64,000 nucleotides of DNA from Brassica napus (Eukaryota > Streptophyta > Magnoliopsida > Brassicales > Brassicaceae): NCBI RefSeq assembly GCF_020379485.1, contig NC_063445.1, positions 53,965,422-54,029,421 of the forward strand, given 5' to 3'. Position numbers and translations under genes: made by a program. This document shows, piece after piece, positions 12,257 through 26,087 of this stretch. The stretch's first letter is position 1. Each line of letters starts with the position of its first letter. The notes beneath the pieces are model-generated. The model searched no databases and was not told the DNA's origin. It saw nothing but the letters and a program-made list of their open reading frames with translations.

Positions 12257-12443
12257 CCACAGAATGTTCTGTATAATTGTTTCAAACTGCCGAGAAATTT
12301 GAAAAATGATAATGAACGATTATATATAATCTTTTGCTGCAAATAAAAAAGGGTAATTGACGAGCTTAGATTATAATAATTTGTCGTATAATTATTGCGA
12401 ACGTTACGAATGGTCATACGTTTTTTGGACTGTAGTGGTGAAA

Positions 12444-12942
<499 letters not shown>

Positions 12943-13843
12943 GACCAATATTTTTATCTTAATTTTGGTTTGATTTTATCTCTGTTTTGATAAATAGATA
13001 TTATCTATTTTGATTGAAGTGATACATTTTCTTTTGTTATTGCACACTAGGAGCTTCCATGAAGAAATGTTATTCTCAGTTCTCGGACAGTATTGGGTTT
13101 AGGTTCCATTTGCTTATTATTTTGATTATTGTTCAGTACCTTAGAAACATATTGTGTCGGCCTTGACTAAATTGTAGGACTTGAGAGGGTCAAAACTAAA
13201 ACAAATACTGTCACTACAAGAAAACATCACCTTAACGAGGGCGGTTTTCCTCGTTATTTCGTCGTAAAAGAGGCTTTACGATGAAATAGCGAGGAAGCGC
13301 GTTTGCTCGTTACTCGTCCGTCGTAACACATATTTCCTCGCTAATTCGTCGTAACTTAGTGAGGAATATATTTCGTCGTAAAGACGAAGTAGGGCGATTC
13401 GTCGTAAAGACCACGTCAATATTCCACGCAAAGACGTCGCTACAATTCCTCGTAAATACCTCGAAATGAGTTCCTCGTAACCTACACGTAAATACCTTGA
13501 AAGAGTTTCCTCGCAAAATACACGTAACAACCACGAAACGATTTCCTCGTAAAATACTCGTAAACTTTTCCTCGTTATTTCCTCGCAAATGTTTCCTCGT
13601 AAAATAGTCGTTAATTTTTTCTCGTCATTTCCTCGTAAGGTTTCCACGTAAAGAGGTCGTACATTAGCTACGAATTTACTTCGTTTTTATTATTTTTACA
13701 GAATTTAAAAATATAATTAATAAATAATTAAAATTATTTAATTTAATAATAAATTAAAATTTAAAATAAAAATAAATCAAAATGAAAATATTTTATATAT
13801 AAATAAGTTTTGAATTTATATAATACAACAACCAAAAAAAAAA

Positions 13844-15289
13844 CTAAGGGTCGTTCATCGCCCGGTAGAATTCATCACTCCTCCTCGTAACATCTGCCTC
13901 GTTATGTACGTCGGATGACTCGCCTTGAATGGGATGTTGTTGTCGCATGTTCCTCAACATGGACTCCCATTCCGGATTTGTGGCCGCAATAACGTCCAAG
14001 AAACCCTCGACTCCACCCATACGAGATTTTGTCGCGGTCAACTCGTTACGCAGCTGAGCGGACTCTCTACGCAGCTCAGTGACTTCATCATCCCGTCGCT
14101 GACCATAAGACGATGTCGCTCTCGGAACATCGTTGACGGAACCAATACCCAACGTCCGTCCCTCTTTTTTAGGGACAACCTTAAAAACAAAAAAATAAAT
14201 ATTGTAAGTAAAAATTTAAAGTTAAATTAAATGAATAATAAAAAATTAATTTTTTTGAAAATTTACCTCCTCGTAAATCTTATCCACGTCAAGTGTGGAT
14301 AAGGTGATGGGTAATCCGTCGGTAGACTGCTGGGTCAGCTGAGTCTGGCGGTCTTCAACCCGAGCAACTACGTCGTTGTAGATTTGCTCGGACTTGCCAT
14401 CTACAAATACGCCCGCCTTGTTCTTGTGGGTCCTCTCGTAAAGTTCCATAAGAGAAGGGAGATGTCCCGTCTCTTTGGCCAAAAAACAATTAAGAAAGTT
14501 AGAATAAATTAATATATATATTAAAAAAAATATTTAATAAAATATTTAATTACCATTTCCAAACGGACACCGGCGTGGGGTTTTTGGCCCGTAGTGTGAA
14601 GCATCGGCCCGTTTCCGTGCTCATCGACCGTGTTACGGGAGTTAGAGCAAGCCTGGGCGATTCTAATAGAATCAGGAAGGCGCCAATAACGGATGAGGCC
14701 ATCCCACACATCCGTGGTGAGCTCAGCGGGTTTGCCACGCTCATACCCCTTCACGATCCAGTCACCCTTCCAGTTGGAGACCGTGTCCAACAAGCGAACT
14801 TTCGCCTTCGCGTTAAACTTCTTCCTCACCCTCTCAGTGATCCTCAAGGCCCAAGTATATTTTTGCTGTTGGAAAAATAAATTAACAATTAGTTTTTTAG
14901 AAAGTATATATATAAATCATGAAAAAAATAAAGTATATATAATTAATTAATAGAAAATTACAGCGTAAATTTTGAATCACGTCTTTCTGACGTAGTGAGG
15001 CGTCTTACTCCAGTTTGGATGTGGTATGGAGAAGTAACCCTTGATCGTGTCGGTTACGTCCGATGCAAGACATCCGTCAACCCCCCACCTGGAAAATACA
15101 AATTTAAAATATAAATTATTTTTTAATGTTATAAAAGAAATTTAAACGAATTAAAAAAAAAATTAATGCAACATACCACAAAGTTCCGTCCGGTCGGTCT
15201 GGGTCGATGACTGGTAAACCTTCTCTGCCTGGCATACTGAGAATGTCCTCTACAGTGTACTGCGAGTAAGGAGCACTCGGAGGCACCAT
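13844..15289 (-). pseudogene. CACTA second protein (plant transposase Ptta/En/Spm, TnpA-like) with one nonsense codon
   Basis: It reads right to left from the ATG at 15289. The first exon encodes [16 protein letters not shown] second exon lies at about 14970-15090. A core exon at 14550-14870 contains the Ptta/En/Spm domain (KVRLLDTVSNWKGDW, then DVWDGLIRYW, then NSRNT). Further exons lie at 14270-14480 and 13844-14180, the last a Leu/Glu-rich stretch ending at TAG (13846-13844). In the second exon a TGA at 14979-14977 stands where a Trp codon is expected (VRKT-stop-FKI). Family members bind subterminal repeats and assist the TNP2 transposase. Exon borders are approximate. Confidence 0.75.
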
Positions 15290-15346
15290 CAAACATTATA
15301 TTATTCATAAAACAAACTCCCTCATCTTATTCATAAAACAAATACA

Positions 15347-18300
15347 TCAATCGGATACATCGACATTCTCGTCATCACTAGAAACATCATCATTTTCATT
15401 AAACTCGTCTTCAACAGCTTCGTCTGTGGCATCATCGGTAAGATCTTCGTACTCGTGATTATGCGGATCAATGAGAAGGATATCATCAATTTCTTGTTCA
15501 GGTTCCTCAACTTCATTTATCTGTTCTTCTTGCAATGGTGGTTCTTCTCCACTGATGATTCGTCCTCGAGGTGTAACTTTGATTACTGCTAACCAATTTA
15601 TACCCGAATCTCTCATCTGAGGGTATGGAAGGAAGCTAACTTGGTCTGCTTGTGAAGCTAAGATGAAATGCTCGAATTTGTTGTACCTTCGTCCACCGTT
15701 GACATCAACTACACCGAATTTGTTAGACCGAACACCTCTGTTGACGACGGGGTCGAACCATTCACATTTGAAGAGGACGCATTTCAGTTTCAGTATCCCT
15801 GGAAATTCGACTTCAATAATCTCCGTCAAGATCCCGTAGAAATCTGTTTCCCCTTTCACACATATTCCATAGTTACTGGTCACCCGTTGTCTACCATAGT
15901 CATATGTATGAAAAGTATAGCCTCGTGTGAAATACATCTGTGATGTGGTGACCTTTACAAGTGGAGATTGAATTACTTCGTGTAACCACTTAGGATAATC
16001 TCCATCGTCGTCGTCATAATCAACCTGCAAAAATAAAGAGAATGTTAATGAAATACAGATAATCTATGAATTTTTTTTTAGTTAATACCTGATTCCGCAA
16101 CCACTTAATGAAGTGTTGATCTTTCCTTTTGTCTACGTCACTTGTGGATATACCAGGAAATATTTCTTCGACTTGAGAAACAAATAGGCTGTAAAATCAC
16201 ATTTTATAGGAATGAATCTCTCGCAATTATACAATTAATTATACTTATATGTGTTTCGAAGTGTCAATATATGTTACCTTTCAAAATAACGAATCAATGG
16301 ATCTTCGCAATTGAGTAGAATATAGGTATGTGCACTATGAGCGTCTTGTTCACTCGACCACCAAACCTCTTTAGACTTCCCACCGAGTCGCCCAATCTGG
16401 CTAAAGATGTCTGGAACACCAGCAACTGCATATGTTGGCGCAACACCACCATCATCATATCTTCTTGGAGCTCTTCTCCGTGTACGTACTTTTGACGCAA
16501 AGTAGTACGATGTGAAGTGAGAAACTTCTTCCGTCAAACTTCCAGCTATTATAGAACCTTCAACTTTGGCGAGGTTCTTTACTTTTCCCTTCAAATATTT
16601 CATGGCTCGCTCATATTGATACATCCATCCGTAATGTACAGGTCCACGAAGCAATGCCTCATATGGGAGGTGGACAGCTAGATGCTCCATGACGTCAAAA
16701 AATCCGGGAGGAAATATCTTCTCCAAGTTGCACAATAAGATGGGAATGTTCTCCTGAAGCTGTTCCACAACTTCTTCTTTAAGAGTGTGTGTGCTCAGAT
16801 CCCTGAAAAATGCTCCAATGCCTTTTATATTAAAAAAAAATTAAACACATTGTTAGTCATATATTATTTTGTAAATTATTGTGATATAATACACTACGTA
16901 CCTGCAAGTGCTTCATGTACGTTTGTTGGAAGTAGCTCCGCAAATGCAAAGGGCAGTAGTCGTTGCATAAATACATGACAATCATGACTCTTCATCCCGG
17001 AGAACTTTTGACCCTTTTCAACACATCTAGAGAGATTCGAAACATACCCATCGGGGAACTTCACTTCTGATGCCACCCAGCTGAACAACACCGACTTTTT
17101 TTCTGAAGATAATCTGAATATCGGAACGGGAACTTGTCCATTGCTTTTAATATGTAACTCGCTTCTTGAGCAAATATCCGGCAAGTCCAACCTCGATTTT
17201 ATGTTGTCTTTTGTCTTCCCTGGGACATTCAATATTGTATTCATGATGTTCTCAAAGAAATTCTTCTCTATATGCATCACATCGAGGTTGTGGCGCAGAA
17301 GAAGATCCTTCCAATATGGCAACTCCCAAAATATACTCTTCTTGTGCCAGTTGTGATGAACACCGTAAGAATCTGGCATATTACGAGGGACATGCCAATT
17401 ACCACCCCAACGAACTGTTTCGTTAGCTCCGTAGTAGTCGATTTGCGCTTCAATTTGTTCTCCAGTTAGATATGGAGGAGTGTCTCTCACAACCCTTTTG
17501 TGCCTAAACAAATTCTTGATTCTTCGGTAAGGATGGCCAATCGGAAGAAATCGATGGTGACAATCAAACCAACTTGTCTTCCTACCATTTTTCAGTTGAA
17601 ACGCATCTGTCGTTCCATTACAATATGGACAAGCTAATCTCCCATGTGTAGTCCATCCAGACAACATCCCATAGGCAGGAAAATCACTTATGGTCCTCAA
17701 AAGCATCGCTCGCATCGTAAAATTCGTCTTCGTTGAACAGTCATACGTCCTCACCCCTGTTGACCACAAATCCTTCAACTCTTTTATCAGTGGTTGTAGG
17801 AAAACATCGAGGGACCTTTTTGGATGGTTCGGACCATGTATTAATATGGTCAAAAATAGTAACTCCCGTTGCATGCACATCTCCGGTGGCAGGTTGTATG
17901 GAGTAAGAAAGACTGGCCACAATGAATATTGTCTCCCTGATATTCCGAACGGACTAAATCCATCTGTGCATAATCCGAGATACACATTCTGGATATTGCT
18001 AGCAAAATCTGGATGTACTTTGTTGAAATGTTTTCAGGCTCTTGCATCTGATGGATGAGTCATCTCACCATCCGTCTGAGTATGCTCGGCATGCCATCTC
18101 ATCTTTCCAGCAGTCTGCTCTGATTGATACAATCTTTTCAATCTATCTGTAATTGGTAGGTACCACATCCTTTGGTACGGTACCCTATTACGTCCCCGTC
18201 CTTGCGGCTTGAATCGTGGCTTCTTGCAGAATCGACATTCTTCTAGCTTCTCATCATCTCCCCAATAGATCATGCAGTTGTCGATGCAAACATCTATCAT

Positions 18301-19005
18301 CTCCGAAGGCAACCCAAGACTATAAACCAGTTTCTGAATCTCATAATAAGAATCAGCAGACACATTGTCTTCCGGCAAGTACTCTTTAAACAAGTCCGCC
18401 CATTCGTTCATGCAACTTTCAGGTAGATTGTGATCAGTTTTAATATTCATCATTCTAGCAGCTAACGACAATTTAGAGAGATCTTCTCTACAACCACTGT
18501 AAAGTGGTTGATTCGCCGCGTTTAACATTTCGTAAAACTTTTTTGCATCTATATTAGGTTCTTCATCTTCATCATGAGCTACGAATGCATCAGCTACCAT
18601 ATCATGAACCCTATCATAATCTACCATCTCCTCCTGATGGTAACTATGTTCATTATGCAAATGATGATCAACCGGTTCTTTTTCCCGAAAATTGCTATTA
18701 CTACTACTTGCTTCATTCTGATCATAATTAAAACATTCTCCATGTTGAAACCAGATATAGCAATTTGCCGTGAAACCTCTATTTATTAAATGCTTCCAAA
18801 CATTTTCACGATTTGCCAGATTCGAATTGTTGCATTTCCGACAAGGACAGAACATCTTACTACTTTCTTGGACGAGCGGTGTTGAATCTGCTTGATGCAT
18901 AAATGTCTCCAGACCCGCAAGGTATTCTTTCGTCACTCTCCCATTAGCATCTCTATGCATATACATCCACTTCCGCAACTCGTAAATAGTCCCGGAGCCA
19001 GCCAT
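15347..19005 (-). pseudogene. CACTA transposase, TNP2/TNPD type, with a single nonsense codon
   Basis: It starts at the ATG at 19005 (MAGSGTIYELRKWMYM). The order is a transposase-associated domain with CPCRKCNN (about 18830-18860), the tnp2 transposase domain (17985-16900, including YLGLCTDGFSPFG and LDVMHIEKNFFENI), DUF4218 after an intron (16768-16274, HLAVHLPYEALLRGP), a short exon at about 16090-16190, and DUF4216 (16030-15347, DVNGGRRYNKFEHF) with an acidic C-terminus. The first two blocks are in one frame and separated only by a TGA at 18036-18034 where a Trp codon is expected. All other exons are open. The family cuts and pastes CACTA elements. This copy is probably inactive unless the stop is read through. 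Confidence 0.85.
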
Positions 19006-19986
19006 TTTTTTCTTTCACATTTTTTGTTGTTGGTGTGTTTAAAATGATGTTCAAACATCCATATTTATAGGAAAATTCGAATCTGGTAGGTGTAATTTTG
19101 CTATGAATTTACGACGAAAATTAATTAGGTGGGCAAAAAAAACGTGTAACACCTATAAAGTTGGTGGATTCAAAAATTTCCTCGCTAAATACGCGTAAAC
19201 TATTACCTCGTAAATACCATGCAAAGTTTACGTCGTATTTACGAGGAAATAGTTTTTCCTCGTAAAATACTCGTAAAATTACATCCACTTTACGACGAAA
19301 CAGTTTTGTCGTTACGTTACGAGGAAATAACGATGACTTTAGTTTTTCACGTAAATTCGTCGTAAACTCGACGCAGCATAATTGTTAATGCAATCTTCCA
19401 CGTAAATTCGTCGTTGGAGGATTATTTTTCCTTGTTAATTTTCGTAGTTAAACATGTGTTTTGTTGTAGTGTGTGGTTGATCTCATAATAGTTAGAATGT
19501 GATTGGTAGTGATTCAAAGTGTACGAACTATATATTACAAATCAAAATACAACTTCAGTTCCATGACTCCATCTATTGTCGTGTCTCTATTTTTACCGCA
19601 GCATAATTGTTAATGCAATCTTCCAATGCATGTTAACAATTGCGAGTTGAATACAATAATAGTAACAAATACTATTGAATACACAGCATTTTCACCCAGC
19701 ATTGTTGGTTAAAGATTATTGCATCGTTTCAAATCACAGATGCAAGATTGTTTTTGGTATGGGGGCATGTAACCATTTTCTTGCAACTAATATTTGGTTC
19801 AGGTGTACTAAATAAATTTAACACTAATTACTGTGGAAAAAAGTACTGCAACTATTAACTAATCTATAATTAGTCAATTAGATCATCGTCCACTATCTGA
19901 TCACTGGAGTTTATCTACTTCGAATGTCTGGTTTGTTTTTTTTTTTTTTTATCAAACATTCATTCATTCATTAAAGCTAAAGAGTC

Positions 19987-22900
19987 TTACATTCCATTGA
20001 CGGAAGATTCGTTAAGCAATGAGAGGGCTGATTTTGCCACATCATCAGCCTCCACATTACACAACCGGGGAACATAATGAAACAAAACAGAATCAAAGGT
20101 AGAGCTAAAATGATAGATATCAAACACAATTCCAAACAAAGCTGGGATGGACCTCCTTTCCTTCAGTAACTTGACCAGGGAGAGGGAGTCAGACAGAATC
20201 ATTAGGACTTTAACATTTGATGATGCAGCATACATGACCGCAGAACGGATGGCGAGGGCTTCAGCCATTAACGCCGATGAGATATGACTGTGTGCGCCGC
20301 TGCGAGGACTCGATAGCGGGTAGGTATTATCACCTGAAAAGATTGCTCCGGTGCCACAATTGCCTGATCTCTGATCCCACGCTGCATCAACATTACATCT
20401 TACAGTGCGGGGAGGGCCATCGCTTAGTAAGGCAGAGTTGGGTCGGGCCGTTTGAGGGCCTGAGATAAGCTCTTGCGTCATCTCCTGGCTTTGAGCAGAT
20501 TGCCACTCCTTGGCATCAGATATAGCTTTTGCAATGATTTCCATACTAGAAAAAGTCCTGTTATCGAAATAGAGCTTATTACTAGTTTTCCATAGATTCC
20601 ACAAGATCCATGGCCATAGGGGTACCGTAAGACCAACAGGGGGTAAATTCGTATGAAAGGGAGCATTAGAGATCAGTGATGCCATGGAGGAAGGTCGAGT
20701 AGATAACGGAGCCAGATCCCATACCAGTTTCACCACCTCGCAATTTAAGAACACGTGTAAATCATCCTCTCTTGCGTTGCACGTCTTGCAGCGAAAGGGT
20801 AGAATTCCCCTGTTTTCCAGATTGGCACTCACGGGGATAGCTCTACGGACCACCTTCCACAAGAAATCTTTCAGCTTTGGAGCGGTTTTAACGTTCCAGA
20901 TGCTTTTAGTCCAATTAAAATCAAATTCAGGAGGGGCCAGATCATCAATGTTTAAGCCCGCTCTGTAACCTGTTTTCGTGGTATATTCACCAGATTTGTC
21001 CAGGAGCCAAGCTAGCGTATCTGGGGCCGGAGCACAACTCATGATCAGACACAGAATGACGTCTTCATACCGAGGTAAGAACCTCCTTATCTTGTCAATG
21101 TCCCATGCGTTCGAGATTGGGCAGAGGAGGTCGCTTACCATGAGATTAGCTTCTGTTCTATTAGGTGGTCCTATCGGAATCATTGGAGCTTCACAAGATA
21201 ACCATGGGTCGCTCCATACACGAATCTTGTCTCCGCTTCCTACTGTCCAGCTGAGGCCTTTTTTCAAGATCTCTCTCCCCACCAAAACACTTCTCCAGCC
21301 ATGAGAGGCAGTAGACGGTGCTTGACAATCCAAGAAGGATGAGTATCGAGCGTATTTTCCCAATAGAACCTGAGCAAGCAAAGAGTGAGGATCCTTGAGT
21401 AGCCTTCAACCCACTTTAGCCAGCAAAGCATCGTTGAACGTCTCAATGTCTTTAAAACCTGGACCGCCATCATATTTTGGTAGAGTGAGAGTGTTCCAAG
21501 CTACCCAACACATCTTACGTTTCTCCGGATTCGCATCCCACCAAAATCTCGTAAGAAGAGATTGAATTTGCTTACAGAGAGATTTTGGGAGTTTAAAACA
21601 TGTCATAGAGTAGCATGGAATCGCGGTGAGAACGGCCTTCAACAACACTTGCTTACCCGCGCCAGAGAGAAAGCGTGAGGTCCAGCTTTGGGCTTTTCGT
21701 CTAATGCGGTCTAGAATCGATGCAAAGATATCCCATTTCTTCCTCCCGAAGTGCTCAGGTAGTCCAAGATACTTTCCTAGCCCACCTTCAGCATCAATAC
21801 CTAAGGCCACTTTTACCCGAAGCTTAACCTCTGAGGGAGTTCTAGCAGAGAAGGTAATGGCAGACTTTGAGAAGTTTATACATTGGCCCGAGAGACCTTC
21901 ATATGTGCGCATTATCCTCAGTAAGGTAGAGACACTAGAGGGGCTGGATTTGCAGAAAAACATAGTGTCATCCGCAAATAATAAGTGGTTAATTTGTGGG
22001 GAGCCACGGGAAACTCTGATACCCGGGAGTGAGCCGTCTAGGAGCGCCTTATCACACATGGATGAGAGAACCTCTGTGCAAAGTATAAAGAGATAGGGGG
22101 ATAGGGTATCCCCCTGCCGTATTCCACGGGAAGGTTTAACTGAGCCCATCGGAGTGCCATTGATGAGGAAGGAATACGAGACCGATTCGACACAGCTCAT
22201 AACCCAAGAGATCCATTTCGCATCGAAACCCATCTGAACCAGCACCGCGCGAAGGAAGCCCCATTCGATTCTATCATAAGCTTTACTCATGTCCGTCTTT
22301 ACGGCCATAGAACAATATTTCTTAGCTTCCGAGGTGCGAAGGAAGTGAAGGGTCTCATGGGTGATCAGCACATCATCTCCTATTGCGCGACCCGATACAA
22401 AGGCGGACTGTGATCTAGAGATGAGGCCAGGCAGGAGTGGTTTCAGCCTTCTTGTCAATATCTTCGCAATGATTTTGTAGTGTGTATTGCATAAAGCAAT
22501 GGGGCAATATTCAGCAACCTTCCTAGCGCTTGTGATCTTTGGGATCAGTCGGACATGAGTCTCATTTTGCTGCGGGTGTAGACTACCAGAGACGAAGAAC
22601 TCTCGGATGTCTCTACATACGTCTTTCCCGACGATGTGCCAATATGCATGATAGAATTTAGCAGAAAATCCATCTGGTCCAGGTGCTTTTCCACTATTGA
22701 TGGAGAAGGCGGCTTCTTTTATCTCTGAATCACTCGGTATAAGGGTTAGTTGGCGGTTAGTTTCCTCCGAGACTTTGCAGCTGAGAACCCCAAAGGTATT
22801 TCCAAAATCTGTGTTGCTGTTGGTCTTAAAAATATTATTGAAATATTCTGAGATCACAGTACATATTTGCTCTTCTTCATATACCATCCTTCCCTCATCG

Positions 22901-23997
22901 TCCTCTATTACAGATAAGGAATTGATCAGCCGGCGTTGGCGAGTTGCGGCGTGAAAGAAGCATGTGTTACTATCCCCACTTTTCAACCATTGAATGCGAC
23001 TGCGTTGTAACCAGAAGCTTTCTTCCTCCTTGTAAGCAGTTATGAGGGAGTTGGTTAGTTGGTCAATGAGTTCCTGATTCGAAGTTGCTGCAGAAAGCGC
23101 TTCTTCTAGGGCCTCTTGATTCTGGAGGATGATCTGGTTGTTCTTAAGGTTTTGTTCTCGAGCCCACTGAATAATTCCCCTTCGACAGGAGTTTAGCTTG
23201 CTGATAACCGAAGCCAAAGGAGAGCCATTCCATTCGGACTCCACCACTTCCTCCACCTCTTTCTTGTCTGTAAGTGATCTGTTGAATCTGAACATCCCTT
23301 TTCGTTGTGGTCCCGATTTGTTGAAATAAGTTACAAGAGGGCGATGGTCAGAGCCCTCGAACCTCAAGTATCGACATCTTCCCAGAGGAAAGAGCTCATT
23401 CCAAGAGCAGTTAACCATGGATCTATCAAGCCTCGATCTCACATAGTGAGTGTATCTTGTACCTCTCCAAGAAAGATGATTGTCGGAGTGCTTTAGATCC
23501 CACAGTCCATGTTGAGATACGAAAGTCCGGAAAGCAGTGAAAGACCCCTTCTAGCTAGCAGGTCCCCTCGTTTTCTCTGAGTTGTTGAGGATGTCATTAA
23601 AGTCACCGGATATAAGCCACGGTGAATCTCGGTCCCGTCCAACTTCAGATAACTTGGCCCAGAAAATTGCTCTGTTTTCCATAGCTGGGGCTCCATAGAT
23701 GAAGGAGATGAATGAGGTAACACCTTTGTGGGTAACTCTAGTATCAATGAGATTCAGAGACGATTCCAGGACTGATACTTCTATGCCATCCTTCCACAAT
23801 AAACATAAACCTCCACTGAGTCCAACCGGAGGCACTGAGAAATAATGAGGATATATCATAGAATCCGTCTTACTTTTGATGAAGTCATCATCGTGCTTTG
23901 TCTCCATGAGAAACATTATGTCAGGAGTTATACTTCGATGTATCTCCCGCAAACGACGAATTGTCAGGTCGCTTCCCAAACCCTGACAATTCCAGCT
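19987..23997 (-). pseudogene. LINE ORF2: endonuclease, reverse transcriptase, zinc-binding region and RNase H, with two nonsense codons
   Basis: One continuous frame runs from LSWNCQG (about 23997) to the stop at 19987. The endonuclease has METKHDDDF and SGDFNDI. The reverse transcriptase has NSGKAPGPDGF, RGIRQGDTLSPYLF and the catalytic FADD (about 22000-21960). The zf-RVT region follows at about 20950-20730 and the RNase H begins RCNVDAAWDQ. The frame is broken by a TAG at 23553-23551 and a TGA at 21408-21406, the second where a conserved Trp (AK-[I/V]-G-W-RLL) is expected. The three segments are otherwise in the same frame. The start codon of ORF2 is not obvious. Confidence 0.9.
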
Positions 23998-24005
23998 CAG
24001 AAGAG

Positions 24006-25607
24006 CTAAGGAAGAGGAGGAGGAGGAGGAGGGTGAAAATCCTGACCCTCCGTCCTGTTTTGGCGCTGCGATCGCGTGACCAAACTTCGTGGTATAACAC
24101 TCGGACCAGCCTTATTACAAGGTAATGTGTAATCTTTATCCTTACAGAGTCTCCTTCGTGCAGGGACTTGAGATTTAGCAATAATAGTCTTCTTCAATCT
24201 TAAGCTTTGGAGCGGGCTTCTTGGGACCTTTTTCCTAGCAGACGGGACTCTGCGCTTGCCTGCTGACCTCTGCAGGGAGGCTGGGATAGTGATATTAACA
24301 TTGACATTATCATCCATTTCGGATTCCTGAATACGGAGAGTGGCTGAGGCCCGAGGAGCTGGCACAACCCTCCCCTGCGAATCATCAATTTCCATGTTGT
24401 AGGGGGAGCTAGATTGAAGTTTGTCTCTGAGGTCTGGCTCTGAGATTCTGGCCAGTGCCGATCGACGTTCCCTTGAAGTAGACAGTGTTCTTTCTGAGCT
24501 GGGCTCAATCGGATACTCTAGTCGTTCTCTCAAAGGACGCGGTGGTGGGGTGTGAGATGACTGAGAGCCAATAAGCGTGGAGGTATTATCACCTGATGTT
24601 CCTATAACAAGACAGCGACTTGAAGGCTTCTCTCGAGAGCTAACGATTTTACCGCTTGAGAGTTTATTGAGGCTGCTCTCCTTATTACTGCGAGATCGTT
24701 TAGATATTGGGTTCCAGTGGGGCTCACGAGAGTCCCTTCCACGGGGTGGAGCGCGCCGGTATTCTTCACGAGATGAATAGGATATGTGGTCTCTATATTC
24801 CTCTTGCCCTGTGTGTGAAGATCTAGGATTGTGCTGATATCGAGAGTAACCCCTCCGATCATCATGTCTCTTTTTATCTGCCTCAATACGTTGTAACGCA
24901 ACCCTCTGCGTAATTCCAATCTTTCTTTCTTTGGGTGGTAAGGGGTTCCTTGGCCTAACAGGGCAATCAATTTCTTCATGGAACAGTGAGAAGCAGGTGA
25001 AGCAATGTTTCTCAATTTTGAGATATTCAAATTCCACAGTGGTAATCTCATCAGATGGGAGTCGGATTTCCAGCTTCATAGTGAGTGGGAGGAGTCCATT
25101 CATGTTAACTCTGACCCTAGCGTCAGTAGCGACCCGGTCGGACACTAGACCGAGTTCCCCTCCAATGCTATTTAGGGTTATATCATCCCAGTAATGTAAT
25201 GGTAAGTCATGGACTCTGAGCCAGAAGGATATGTTCGATGGAAAAGATTCGGAGATTACTGGTTCCCATCTTTGAAGCAGAATCATCCACTTCTTGTAGT
25301 GGTATGGACCCTTGTTGAGGACTGCTTCTATGTCTTCTTCAGATTGGAAGCGCATTTGGAATTTCTCAGGGCCAAGGTCTCTTCCTGTTACACGTCCTTC
25401 AAGATTCCAGACTTGGGGTAAAAAGTCAATAACTGCACGAGGTCTCTGGAGCAGAGGGTTTGTAACCCTTCCAATGACGGTGAGTCTGTGTGCAGCTATC
25501 AGATTGTCGTTATTATTTGGCGGTATACGCACCGGTGAACGTTTGGCTTCCTTGTTACTAGATGGAACCCACTTCTCCTTCTCGTTCCGGGAGTAACGGC
25601 GAGACAT
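24006..25607 (-). CDS. LINE ORF1, DUF4283/zinc-knuckle nucleic-acid-binding protein
   Basis: An intact frame of 533 aa starts MSRRYSRNEKEKW. A DUF4283 domain covers about residues 35-180, including FWLRVHDLPLHYW. It is followed by a CCHC zinc knuckle with Cys202, Cys205, His210 and Cys215, then a long basic, Arg/Ser-rich tail ending in a proline run. Proteins of this type coat LINE RNA. The stop (24008-24006) lies about 10 nt before the visible start of ORF2 homology. Confidence 0.85.
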   Translation of the reverse strand: MSRRYSRNEKEKWVPSSNKEAKRSPVRIPPNNNDNLIAAHRLTVIGRVTNPLLQRPRAVIDFLPQVWNLEGRVTGRDLGPEKFQMRFQSEEDIEAVLNKGPYHYKKWMILLQRWEPVISESFPSNISFWLRVHDLPLHYWDDITLNSIGGELGLVSDRVATDARVRVNMNGLLPLTMKLEIRLPSDEITTVEFEYLKIEKHCFTCFSLFHEEIDCPVRPRNPLPPKERKIGITQRVALQRIEADKKRHDDRRGYSRYQHNPRSSHTGQEEYRDHISYSSREEYRRAPPRGRDSREPHWNPISKRSRSNKESSLNKLSSGKIVSSREKPSSRCLVIGTSGDNTSTLIGSQSSHTPPPRPLRERLEYPIEPSSERTLSTSRERRSALARISEPDLRDKLQSSSPYNMEIDDSQGRVVPAPRASATLRIQESEMDDNVNVNITIPASLQRSAGKRRVPSARKKVPRSPLQSLRLKKTIIAKSQVPARRRLCKDKDYTLPCNKAGPSVIPRSLVTRSQRQNRTEGQDFHPPPPPPLP

Positions 25608-26087
25608 ACTTTCTTATGGGTAGGATTTGTCGGTTAGAGGCAAGAGTGTGAAGTAGATGTATTACTCTGTAAGTTCACAGAAGCGAAGAGGAAGAGTTTA
25701 TAGGTTATTACAACCTAAGGTCAGTAGCAAACTGGGAGATTATGCCATACGAAAGGAGACCAAGTGGTACAAGGACCGGCTTGGCTGACCCTCCGACGAT
25801 GTCGGAGGCTGAACCCGGCGAGTTGTGACCAGTTCCGGTTAGGAGAAGCGAGGAGAACGGAAGGGACCGCTGGATATAAGACCGAGATGGAAACAATTTG
25901 AATCTACAGCCGCGGTTGCAGAGGGGACCAGAGGAAAGCGGTACAAAAACGGGTAAATAACTAGCAGATAAAGAGGGGGGTGAAAAAAGGTCAGCGGTTA
26001 AAAACCAATCTCAACTTTAGTGTGTGGGAGAGAAAAAAACACCTTTGACAATCACTAACCATATAACTAGTTTCTCTGGTTTGTTTT

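Larger units (their letters stand above)
13212..19471 (-). mobile_element. CACTA (En/Spm-type) DNA transposon, 6,260 bp
   Basis: The left end is CACTACAAGAAAACATC and the right end is the inverse, ...GTTTTGTTGTAGTG. It is flanked by the 3-bp target-site duplication TGT (13209-13211 and 19472-19474). Copy B of the host duplication has the uninterrupted site ACTGTGGTTG at about 29574, which confirms both borders. Subterminal regions (13225-13680 and about 19090-19440) are packed with short CCTCGTAAA and CGTCGTAA motifs, the usual sites for the TnpA-type protein. Two transposition genes lie inside on the minus strand, each with a nonsense change. Confidence 0.95.
19927..26087 (-). mobile_element. 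LINE non-LTR retrotransposon, near full length (6.1 kb)
   Basis: The body is 19940-26074, minus orientation, with its poly(A) tail as a T-run at 19940-19950. It is flanked by the 13-bp repeat TCTGGTTTGTTTT (19927-19939 and 26075-26087). Copy B shows the pre-insertion site near 30012. The 5' UTR lies at about 25608-26074, followed by ORF1 and ORF2. Both frames are nearly complete, so the insertion is young. Confidence 0.95.

Noticed and set aside
13276..13647. Arg/Leu-rich open frames at the left end of the CACTA element
   Set aside because: They arise from the CCTCGTAAA/CGTCGTAA subterminal binding-site repeats.
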